From Actinomycetes bacterium (GTDB lineage Bacteria > Actinomycetota > Acidimicrobiia > Acidimicrobiales > Acidimicrobiaceae): a stretch of DNA of 13,705 nt. Positions 1 to 5,768 of this stretch are shown piece after piece. The DNA lies in the NCBI GenBank assembly GCA_021844725.1, contig JAKBSX010000020.1:1-13705 (forward strand). The letters run 5' to 3'. The position numbers were made by a program, and so were the translations under genes. The notes below the pieces were generated by a model. It worked only from the letters and a program-made list of their open reading frames with translations. It was not told the DNA's origin and ran no database searches. The stretch's first letter is position 1. Each line of letters begins with the position of its first letter.

Positions 1-617
1 GTGGCATCACCGAATGAGAAGATTCCACCGTCGGAGGCCACCATCCAGTAGCCTTTTCCGTCCGGCGTTGAGGCCATTCCAACTATGGGTTTATTCAATG
101 GCTTTCCGCCCATGGAACCATAGAATACTGCATCGCCGAAGGCGAATACTCCACCATCGGATGCAACCAGCCAGTAACCTTTTCCATCCGGCGTGGCAGC
201 CATTCCAACTATGGGTTTATTCAATGGCTTTCCGCCCATGGAACCATAGAATACTGCATCGCCGAAGGCGAATACTCCACCATCGGATGCAACCAGCCAG
301 TAACCATGGCCGTCTGGTGTAGTAGCCATCCCAACAATAGGCTGGCTTGGGTGATACGGCGCCGCAGATCCTAGAGATAGTGTGGCGAAATTGTAAGTAG
401 ATCCGTCAGCTCCCGCCATCCAATAGCCACCTGACGAGATCGTCGAAGTAGTAGCGGTGTTGCTATGTGGCGGCATTTTCACGGAAGGCGAAGTGCCTAT
501 AGATAAGCTCAGCGCTAATATCACTGAGAGTGATAAAATAAGCCTTACGGCCATACCTTTTTTGGGTCGCTTGCCCTTGCTATGGGCTTTACCCTCTTTC
601 TTAAGTTTAATTTTCAT
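1..617 (-). CDS. Secreted/anchored repeat protein with 42-residue [12 protein letters not shown] repeats (5' part, runs off the left edge)
   Basis: The frame is open from ATG at 617 to the left edge, giving at least 205 residues; the C-terminal part lies outside. Residues 1-25 are strongly basic and are followed by a hydrophobic stretch at about 25-41 ([16 protein letters not shown]), read as a signal peptide or N-terminal anchor, then a Ser/Thr/Pro-rich linker. From about residue 63 the protein consists of repeats with the pattern [38 protein letters not shown], about 42 residues each, probably a beta-propeller or beta-solenoid. Such repeats are frequent in acidimicrobial exported proteins; their function is unknown. 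Met22 is an alternative start, but AGGGG lies only 3 nt before the codon at 617 and Met22 has no better ribosome site. It lies 126 bases downstream of aroG on the same strand. Extracellular location is inferred. Confidence 0.8.
   Translation of the reverse strand, partial: MKIKLKKEGKAHSKGKRPKKGMAVRLILSLSVILALSLSIGTSPSVKMPPHSNTATTSTISSGGYWMAGADGSTYNFATLSLGSAAPYHPSQPIVGMATTPDGHGYWLVASDGGVFAFGDAVFYGSMGGKPLNKPIVGMAATPDGKGYWLVASDGGVFAFGDAVFYGSMGGKPLNKPIVGMASTPDGKGYWMVASDGGIFSFGDA
73..305 (-). repeat. 126-bp tandem repeat inside the repeat-protein gene
   Basis: Bases 73-179 and 199-305 are identical over 107 positions, with a period of 126 bp that keeps the reading frame (42 codons). The flanking units (before 73 and after 305) encode the same protein pattern but diverge at the DNA level. 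Confidence 0.9.
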
Positions 618-641
618 ATACCCCTGTACCTAATTTTCAAC

Positions 642-661
642 TCCCTTCCTGGTAGGAGGGA
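642..661 (-). other. Hairpin between aroG and the repeat-protein gene
   Basis: The arms TCCCT-t-CCT (642-650) and AGGAGGGA (654-661) pair around a 3-base loop with one bulged base, and two more outer pairs are possible. It lies 25 bases before the repeat-protein start codon. No U-tract follows it on the minus strand, so a 5'-leader structure is as likely as a terminator for aroG. Confidence 0.35.
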
Positions 662-743
662 ATTTTGTTGGCGAGTTTAGGTTTTTTCTGCTCGAAAGGC
701 CATTCTACCCCGAATCATTTTGGCATAGGGAATAAAAATCGTG

Positions 744-2108
744 CTAAATAAGCATTTCTGCAATTCGATATGCCAAGTCAAGAGACTGGCGTCCATTTAG
801 TCTGGGATCACATATCGAATTGTAGTTGATATCCAATTCGTGTTCGAATATTTCCTCGGCCCCGCCCAGGCATTCGGTGACGTCTTCCCCAGTGAGTTCG
901 ATATGAACACCTCCGGGCCAGGAATTCAGAGATTTATGGACTTCAAAGAATCCTTGCAGCTCAAGTAGGATTTCGTTGAATCGTCTAGTTTTAAGTCCAG
1001 TTCCCGCGGCGTTAAACGTATTGCCGTGCATGGGATCACATGCCCAAAGCACAGGGTGCCCCTCGTCTTTAACAGCGCTGACCAGTGGTGGCAGCACCTC
1101 GGTTATCTTGTTTGCCCCCATCCGGCTAATAAGAGTGAGCCTTCCTGGAATGCGATCTGGGTTCAACTTTTCACAAATTTCTAAAATCTGATCTTTTGTA
1201 GTTGTTGGTCCAATTTTGCAACCCAGCGGATTTGCAATCCCGGACGCAAATTCGATATGCGCTCCATTCAGATTTCGGGTTCGTTCCCCAATCCAAATGG
1301 AATGTGCAGACAGGTCGTACCATTTCCCACTGCCCGGGTCCTGCCTTGTTAGTGCGGATTCGTAGCCAAGAAGAAGGGACTCGTGGCTTGTCCAGAATTT
1401 GACTTGCTGCAGGACCTGCTCTTTTGAAAGATCTATTCCACAAGCTGCCATGAATCGAAGCGCTCGCTCTATTTCAAACGCCACAGCTTCATAGCGCTGG
1501 CCTTCTGAACTTGATCTGACGAACTCCTGGGTCCAAGTGTGGACTTTGGAGAGATCAGCGAAGCCCCCTTGCGTCAAGGACCTTATCAGGTTTAAGGTTG
1601 AACCTGATTGGTGATATGCATGAATCATTCTCTTGGGATCGGGAGTTCTGGAAGCCAGATCAAACTGTTCGCTGTTGACGATGTGTCCTCTAAAGGCAGG
1701 AAGCTCAAGGTCGCCGTATTTTTCGGTCGGACTTGACCGGGGTTTGGCATATTGTCCGGCTATCCGCCCGACTTTTATCACTGGCACACCGGTCGAATAG
1801 GTTAGCACCACCGCCATTTGTAATATTACTTTGAGTTTATTTCGTATCGTCTGTGCTGAATGGTCGGTAAATGACTCAGCACAATCGCCTGCCTGAAGCA
1901 GAAAAGCTTTACCCTGAGCTGCCAAACTCAGAGCAGCTTGAAGTTCTTTGATTTCGTTTATGTAGACGAGGGCTGGATAAGTTGACATCTCTTTCAGGAC
2001 AGCATCGTACTCTGCCTGTTCAGGCCAGTCAGGTTGTTGTGCAGCTGGAAAGTTTTTCCAGCTATCTAGTTCCCAAGTCGAGTTCAAAATAAAAGATATC
2101 CCTGCCAA
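744..2108 (-). CDS. aroG: Class II 3-deoxy-7-phosphoheptulonate (DAHP) synthase
   Basis: Condenses phosphoenolpyruvate with erythrose 4-phosphate in the cytosol, the first committed step of chorismate and aromatic amino acid synthesis. At 454 residues it matches the plant/mycobacterial class II family in length and sequence. Family motifs are present in order: AAQQPDWP near the N-terminus, LLQAGDCAESF with the metal-binding Cys, GRIAGQYAKPRS, GERTR, ANPLGCKIGPTTT, CDPMHGNT with the metal-ligand His, GGVHIELTGEDVTEC with the ligand Glu, and CDPRLN with the ligand Asp. The called start is TTG at 2108 and has no clear ribosome site; a TTG at 2087 with AGGGA 11 bases upstream is a credible alternative that costs 7 residues. 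It is divergent from the F420-oxidoreductase/nadD pair. No terminator is obvious. A 9-bp perfect hairpin lies in its first codons (2043-2063). Confidence 0.95.
   Translation of the reverse strand: MAGISFILNSTWELDSWKNFPAAQQPDWPEQAEYDAVLKEMSTYPALVYINEIKELQAALSLAAQGKAFLLQAGDCAESFTDHSAQTIRNKLKVILQMAVVLTYSTGVPVIKVGRIAGQYAKPRSSPTEKYGDLELPAFRGHIVNSEQFDLASRTPDPKRMIHAYHQSGSTLNLIRSLTQGGFADLSKVHTWTQEFVRSSSEGQRYEAVAFEIERALRFMAACGIDLSKEQVLQQVKFWTSHESLLLGYESALTRQDPGSGKWYDLSAHSIWIGERTRNLNGAHIEFASGIANPLGCKIGPTTTKDQILEICEKLNPDRIPGRLTLISRMGANKITEVLPPLVSAVKDEGHPVLWACDPMHGNTFNAAGTGLKTRRFNEILLELQGFFEVHKSLNSWPGGVHIELTGEDVTECLGGAEEIFEHELDINYNSICDPRLNGRQSLDLAYRIAEMLI
2043..2063 (-). other. Perfect 9-bp inverted repeat in the first codons of aroG
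   Basis: AGCTGGAAA (2043-2051) and TTTCCAGCT (2055-2063) pair perfectly around a 3-base loop. It lies about 45 bases after the TTG at 2108, or 24 bases after the TTG at 2087, close enough to affect initiation if it folds in the mRNA. It could also be a DNA-binding site. Confidence 0.5.
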
Positions 2109-2416
2109 TACTATTTTCTAATGCTTAAAATTTACCAGGTGAATCCGCTACGAACTTACCTGACTTTTGATCGCATAATAAATACTGCATATAGGCTACC
2201 TTTCAGACGCAAGAGTAGGGTAGACGAGCTGCAGTGGGGATTGTTTTATGTTAAAGGTTGTTGGTTGACTAGCGGGTCCAATTCTTACCGCTCCAGCAGG
2301 TGCCGATGGACATCAGTGGCAGGTTTTGTGGATATATGGACTTTGGAGTTTGGAAGGTGCCGGCGAGTGGGTGTGTGTCGTGGTAGATACGGTTCTGAGA
2401 AGACGGGATAATCGAA
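2109..2416. other. 308-base divergent intergenic region between aroG and the LLM oxidoreductase
   Basis: The region must hold promoters for both directions. I see only weak sites, listed separately. The second half of the plus strand is unusually G/T-rich (about 2330-2400). A 96-codon open frame crosses it but does not look coding. Confidence 0.4.
2167..2195 (+). promoter_or_regulatory. Possible promoter for the LLM oxidoreductase/nadD operon
   Basis: TTGATC (2167-2172), a 17-base spacer and TATAGG (2190-2195) each match the housekeeping consensus at 4 of 6 positions. It would give a leader of about 215 bases, so this is a weak call. Confidence 0.25.
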
Positions 2417-3352
2417 ATGAACCGATTTAGATTCGCAGTACAGGCATCTGCCGGTGCTAAGAGCGCAGATGAATGGTCGGAGCTGGCAAATAAGGCCGAG
2501 GAACTGGGTTTCTCTACCCTGTTCGTACCTGACCATTTAGATGACGGCCAACTTTCACCAATAGTTGCCATGACCGCGGCAGCAATGTCTACCACAACTC
2601 TAAAGGTTGGGTCATTGGTATTTAATAATGACTACCGTCATCCTGTGCTGCTTGCAAGAGAGATGGCTACCCTGGATGTGCTCAGCGGAGGTCGGCTTGA
2701 AGTTGGGATCGGGGCTGGCTGGAAGAGAACCGATTATGACCAGACCGGAATCGAATATGATAAGCCAGGAGCAAGAATTGCCCGGCTGGGTGAATCAATT
2801 GAGATAATTACTTCACTTTTGAAAAATGGCACTTCCAGCTTTAGCGGCAGCTACTACAGCACAAAGGGAGCAGTTGGCCTGCCCACTCCAGTATCTCCGG
2901 GTGGGCCTACTCTGATAATTGGCGGGGGTGGGAGAAAAATACTTAGCCTGGCAGCTCGTTACGCAGATATAGTTGGTATAAATCCCTCCTTGGCTGCTGG
3001 AGAGATCGGTGAGGATCTGATAAATTCAGTATCTCCGGAGCGTTTTGACGAGAGGGTCGCTTGGGTACGGGAGGCAGCGCAGGATCGTTTTGAGTCTATC
3101 GAGTTGCAATGCCTCACGTTTATAGTTTCAGTTGTGGAAGATAGGCATTCCTGGTTGAATCAGGTAGGTCCACAATTCGGATTAAATGCCGAACAGATTC
3201 TCGAAGTTCCTATTGTGTTGGTTGGGACCGAAGACCAGATAGTCGCAACTCTAATTGAGAGAAGAGAACGCTTTGGACTTTCATACTGGGTTATTCATCA
3301 GCATGAGATGGACGATTTCGCGCCGGTTGTGCGCAAGCTAAGCGGCAGATAG
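2417..3352 (+). CDS. LLM-class F420-dependent oxidoreductase
   Basis: A 311-residue bacterial-luciferase-like TIM-barrel flavoenzyme of the kind that uses coenzyme F420 rather than FMN in actinobacteria. Visible family signatures are the N-terminal FRFAVQ strand, GFSTLFVPDHL (31-41), the GSLVFNNDYRHP segment (65-76), LSGGRLEVGIGAGW (89-102) and the phosphate-binding-type GGPTLIIGGGGRK (162-174) followed by LAARYADIVGIN. The overall pattern recalls the MSMEG_2516-type F420 subfamily, whose substrates are unknown. Cofactor assignment rests on family resemblance. The ATG at 2417 fits the usual N-terminus; only a weak GGGA lies upstream. The stop codon is 12 bases from nadD and overlaps its ribosome site, so the two are probably cotranscribed. 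No functional link to NAD synthesis is evident. Confidence 0.85.
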   Translation: MNRFRFAVQASAGAKSADEWSELANKAEELGFSTLFVPDHLDDGQLSPIVAMTAAAMSTTTLKVGSLVFNNDYRHPVLLAREMATLDVLSGGRLEVGIGAGWKRTDYDQTGIEYDKPGARIARLGESIEIITSLLKNGTSSFSGSYYSTKGAVGLPTPVSPGGPTLIIGGGGRKILSLAARYADIVGINPSLAAGEIGEDLINSVSPERFDERVAWVREAAQDRFESIELQCLTFIVSVVEDRHSWLNQVGPQFGLNAEQILEVPIVLVGTEDQIVATLIERRERFGLSYWVIHQHEMDDFAPVVRKLSGR

Positions 3353-3364
3353 GTGGGTTAGCCA

Positions 3365-3952
3365 TTGCGGATTGGTATATTTGGTGGAACTTTCGATCCG
3401 ATTCATGTCGGGCATTTGGCTGCGGCTGTTAATGCCCAATATGGGGCGAAGCTGGACAAGGTTTTGATGGTAGTTGCAAATATTCCCTGGCAAAAGGAGG
3501 GGATGCGTAAGGTTTATCCGGCCAAGGAGCGGCTGGCGCTCGTTGAAGCTGCGGTACAGGACGTAAGTGGGCTGGAGGCTTCGGACCTTGAAATTAAAAG
3601 GGGTGGTAAATCTTACACGATTGATACCGTAACTCAGATTAAGTCCCTGTACCCAAATGACGAGTTATTCTTGATTATCGGTGCCGACGTAGCGGCTGAA
3701 CTCGATAGCTGGGAAATGGTCGAGGATATTGCCAAACTGGTCATCTTGATCATTGTGAATCGTCCAGGATCCACCCGTCCCCAGAACTTGCGAGAAATCT
3801 GGAATTACCTGGAGGTTGAAGTTCCGGCTCTCGATATCTCATCCACCGACTTGAGAGCCAGGGCTATAGACGGCAGGCCGCTTGATTTTCTGATACCGTA
3901 CCGAGCTATTCGATATATTAGGGAACATCGAATGTATCGTTCGGAAGAATAA
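3365..3952 (+). CDS. nadD: Nicotinate-nucleotide adenylyltransferase
   Basis: Transfers AMP from ATP to nicotinate mononucleotide to form deamido-NAD, the penultimate step of NAD synthesis. At 195 residues it has the normal length. The nucleotidyltransferase signature GGTFDPIHVGH (7-17) carries the HxGH motif (His14, His17), and ISSTDLR (158-164) is the second conserved ATP-binding motif. The C-terminus IPYRAIRYIREHRMY is also typical. The start is TTG at 3365: AGGTGG at 3351-3356, overlapping the stop of the preceding gene, lies 8 bases upstream, and this start places the first beta strand (RIGIFGG) correctly. In many actinobacteria nadD is followed by a LytR-CpsA-Psr gene and rsfS. Here the LytR gene is missing and only a short ORF lies between. 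Confidence 0.95.
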   Translation: MRIGIFGGTFDPIHVGHLAAAVNAQYGAKLDKVLMVVANIPWQKEGMRKVYPAKERLALVEAAVQDVSGLEASDLEIKRGGKSYTIDTVTQIKSLYPNDELFLIIGADVAAELDSWEMVEDIAKLVILIIVNRPGSTRPQNLREIWNYLEVEVPALDISSTDLRARAIDGRPLDFLIPYRAIRYIREHRMYRSEE

Positions 3953-3973
3953 GAGCCAGATGTTACTCCATGC

Positions 3974-4002
3974 TTGTAATTACATATTTTGACATCTATG
4001 AT
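3974..4002 (+). promoter_or_regulatory. Probable promoter upstream of the 67-residue ORF and rsfS
   Basis: TTGTAA (3974-3979, 4 of 6), a 17-base spacer and TATGAT (3997-4002, 5 of 6) form a housekeeping-type promoter. Its -10 box lies within the inverted repeat at 3991-4015, an arrangement expected for a repressor-controlled promoter. Confidence 0.45.
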
Positions 4003-4015
4003 ATTGGTAGATGTC
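3991..4015. promoter_or_regulatory. Perfect 8-bp inverted repeat (possible operator) between nadD and rsfS
   Basis: GACATCTA (3991-3998) and TAGATGTC (4008-4015) are exact reverse complements separated by 9 bases. No U-tract follows, which argues against a simple nadD terminator. The repeat covers the -10 box and expected transcription start of the promoter at 3974-4002, so a dimeric repressor site is the preferred reading. Confidence 0.5.
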
Positions 4016-4042
4016 TAGGTTATTATCGATCTGGAACCGGAA

Positions 4043-4246
4043 TTGACTGACTCGATCGACCAAGTGTTGATTGACTTCATTGAGTGCCCTGTTTTTGTTC
4101 CCGGTTTTCCAACCGTTCCCAAATTGGTGGCTTTGCAATCTTACAGTTACGGTGCGATCCAGCTTATTAATCAGCGATTAGTATCACTGGTTCAGATCGA
4201 TTCCGAAGAAAAATCATCAGTCAATCCCAGTTTCATTTTATGTTAG
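4043..4246 (+). CDS. Small unrecognised protein (67 residues) before rsfS
   Basis: I do not recognise this protein. The frame is open from codon GTT at 4019, just after an in-frame TAG at 4016-4018, to TAG at 4244-4246, which is one base before the rsfS ribosome site. The called start is TTG at 4043, with only a poor ribosome site; an upstream start near 4022 would add about 7 residues. The composition looks protein-like (mixed Asp/Ile/Val/Leu early, no membrane segment, no motif), and the tail ends in Phe-Ile-Leu-Cys. It occupies the place where actinobacteria often have a LytR-CpsA-Psr gene but shows no resemblance to that family. It may be a genuine small protein, a coupling ORF for rsfS, or chance. 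Confidence 0.35.
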   Translation: MTDSIDQVLIDFIECPVFVPGFPTVPKLVALQSYSYGAIQLINQRLVSLVQIDSEEKSSVNPSFILC

Positions 4247-4263
4247 CAAAGGAGAGTCCTGTC

Positions 4264-4665
4264 TTGACAGATACCAAAGTAGAGCGTTCAGTTCACTCAG
4301 GGGTAGACAAGAATTATGCCAAAGATTTGGCAGTGATGGGGGCTAGAGCTGCCTCAGGCAAGAAAGCCACAGATCCTAAGATTTTGGATATCGGCGAAAT
4401 GATCGGATTGACCGACTATTTTCTGGTATGTTCGGCCCCTAATGATCGCCTTATCAGGACCATAGTAGAAGAGATTGAAAAAGCCATAAAAGATAAGTTT
4501 GGGGTTACTCCTAGGGCAATTGAGGGACTGCAGGATGCAACTTGGGTATTGATGGACTACGGAGACATTGTTGTTCACGTCATGAATGAAGACGCCAGAG
4601 CCTTTTACGCTCTCGAAAGGCTCTGGTCGGATGCATTGGTTGTCGACTGGGACGAGGTTGCCTAA
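4264..4665 (+). CDS. rsfS: Ribosomal silencing factor RsfS
   Basis: Binds ribosomal protein L14 on the 50S subunit and blocks subunit joining, lowering translation when nutrients are scarce. The RsfS/Iojap fold is clear from the central ILDIGEMIGLTDYFLVCSA, the helix VEEIEKAIKDKFG, and the diagnostic IEGLQDATWVLMDYGDIVVHV followed by ARAFYALERLW. I choose TTG at 4264 because AAAGGAG (4248-4254) lies 9 bases upstream; an in-frame ATG at 4240 precedes that ribosome site and would add 8 residues. The protein is then 133 residues, normal for the family. It follows nadD as in many bacteria. Its TAA (4663-4665) overlaps the stop codon of the opposing oxidoreductase gene, leaving no room for a separate terminator. 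Confidence 0.93.
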   Translation: MTDTKVERSVHSGVDKNYAKDLAVMGARAASGKKATDPKILDIGEMIGLTDYFLVCSAPNDRLIRTIVEEIEKAIKDKFGVTPRAIEGLQDATWVLMDYGDIVVHVMNEDARAFYALERLWSDALVVDWDEVA

Positions 4666-5288
4666 GAGAAGTCCACTTCTCGCTTTTTGAGTTTTTTGAC
4701 TTCGTAGAAATTGTTGCTGTTCGCCATCGCCAGAAAAGAATCCCATAGCGTGGCGGCTTGGTCACCCTTTGGCGTAGGAGACACAATTGGGCCGAAAAAT
4801 CCGGTTGGGTTTTCGCCATCCAGAACAATTAAGGGGATTCCGATGTCGCTAGTTCCGGCGATCTGGATCCCCTCCTGCATTGAGGTGTTTATTGCGATGT
4901 CAAACTGTTCAGAATTTTCGTGATAGTGCAACTCGGTTGGCCATTGGGCAGATTCCAAAGCTTTAATTATCGAACTTTGTGCCCCCAGACCTTGATTATG
5001 TATCTGCTGGCCAAGTGCACTATAGAAGTTGCCGATCGACTCCATATCAGCTATTCCCTCTGCCTTTGCGGCCTCAATTATTCTAAGTGCTCTTAACCCA
5101 AGGCGCATACTTGGTCTATACTGGGATGGTACATCGACGCCAGTGTTTTTAATTTCTAAGGAAAATGGCTTCCAGGTGATGGAAATGTCACGTGATTTTT
5201 GGGCCTCGACAACCCACCTTGATGTCATCCAGCACCATGGACATGCAGGATCGAAGAAAAAAATAACTCGCACAACTTTGCCTTTCAA
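4662..5288 (-). CDS. Mycothiol-dependent DsbA-like disulfide oxidoreductase (Rv2466c/mycoredoxin-2 type)
   Basis: A 208-residue cytosolic thioredoxin-fold protein of the DsbA/FrnE class, without a signal peptide. The active site is CPWC (Cys16 to Cys19) within DPACPWCWMTSRW, followed by a helical insertion and a cis-proline loop (Gly150-Ile151-Pro152). IHNQG (96-100) and GFFGPIVSPTPKG (163-175) match Mycobacterium tuberculosis Rv2466c, a mycothiol-dependent enzyme known to reduce nitro-prodrugs and implicated in oxidative stress defence. A similar thiol-disulfide role is inferred and points to a mycothiol-making actinobacterium. The longest start is TTG at 5288 without a ribosome site; GTG at 5273 (codon 6) has AAAGG seven bases upstream and is a good alternative. 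It overlaps rsfS tail to tail by 4 bases and diverges from the hypothetical gene at 5331. Confidence 0.85.
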   Translation of the reverse strand: MKGKVVRVIFFFDPACPWCWMTSRWVVEAQKSRDISITWKPFSLEIKNTGVDVPSQYRPSMRLGLRALRIIEAAKAEGIADMESIGNFYSALGQQIHNQGLGAQSSIIKALESAQWPTELHYHENSEQFDIAINTSMQEGIQIAGTSDIGIPLIVLDGENPTGFFGPIVSPTPKGDQAATLWDSFLAMANSNNFYEVKKLKKREVDFS

Positions 5289-5330
5289 TTAGACTTTGTA
5301 CTTTGTTCTAGTAGGGATTGGTCGTAGCGA

Positions 5331-5699
5331 GTGCAGTTTAACAAAATAGGCTTGAGACCAAAGGAAGATATGACTGGAAATTCTGAGCTACTGTATTTCG
5401 AATCCTGTAATACCTCATGGTGTTTTGACCAGCAGAGCCGTAGATTTAAACGCATACCAAGGCCAACTGGACGACAGGCCTCGGCTACGGATTTTGCTGT
5501 AGTTAAATGGGAAGAATACTTTGCTTTGAATTTCAATGACGGCAGCGATGAGTTTACCGTAGCGCTTAATAGCGAAGAATCGAAGCTGCTCAGGTCATGG
5601 AGACATTCTGACAACTGTACTCACTGTTTTGGAGATGAAGCGGCCTATAGCACCGAAGAGATTTCAGTCAGTGAGCTGAGCCACCTGCTGGAGAATTAG
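5331..5699 (+). CDS. Cysteine-containing hypothetical protein (122 residues)
   Basis: I cannot assign a family. The protein is soluble, with an N-terminal part (SCNTSWCFDQQSRRFKRIPRP) carrying Cys26 and Cys31, a middle region rich in Phe/Tyr/Trp (KWEEYFALNF), and a Cys96-x-x-Cys99 pair (NCTHC). Four cysteines in two pairs would allow zinc binding or a thiol-redox role; this is inference. GTG at 5331 gives the longest form and has no clear ribosome site. ATG at 5370 (codon 14) has AAGGA four bases upstream and keeps all four cysteines, so it is an equal alternative. It diverges from the mycothiol-type oxidoreductase with at most 42 bases between the coding regions, so the two may share a control region. 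A GT87 gene follows 69 bases downstream on the same strand. Confidence 0.65.
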   Translation: MQFNKIGLRPKEDMTGNSELLYFESCNTSWCFDQQSRRFKRIPRPTGRQASATDFAVVKWEEYFALNFNDGSDEFTVALNSEESKLLRSWRHSDNCTHCFGDEAAYSTEEISVSELSHLLEN

Positions 5700-5768
5700 C
5701 AACTGGGTTTTTGGCTATTTTGTCTGGTAGTCTTTCTCAGAATCAGTTAAGTCTTCGAGGGTTAGTAT

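Noticed and set aside
73..305. Tandem repeat as a CRISPR array
   Set aside because: The unit is 126 bp, in frame and coding, with no alternating repeat-spacer pattern.
14..322. 102-codon plus-strand frame with repeated segments
   Set aside because: Antisense to the WLVASDGG repeat gene; its repetition simply mirrors the 126-bp tandem repeat.
2121..2411. 96-codon plus-strand open frame in the aroG-LLM intergenic region
   Set aside because: Rich in Arg, Trp, Cys and Gly with no domain-like pattern, no ribosome site, and it covers the place where divergent promoters must lie.
3989..3994. Perfect TTGACA as a -35 box
   Set aside because: No reasonable -10 box at 16-18 bases downstream (the hexamers there are TGTCTA-like); the TTGTAA/TATGAT pair fits better.
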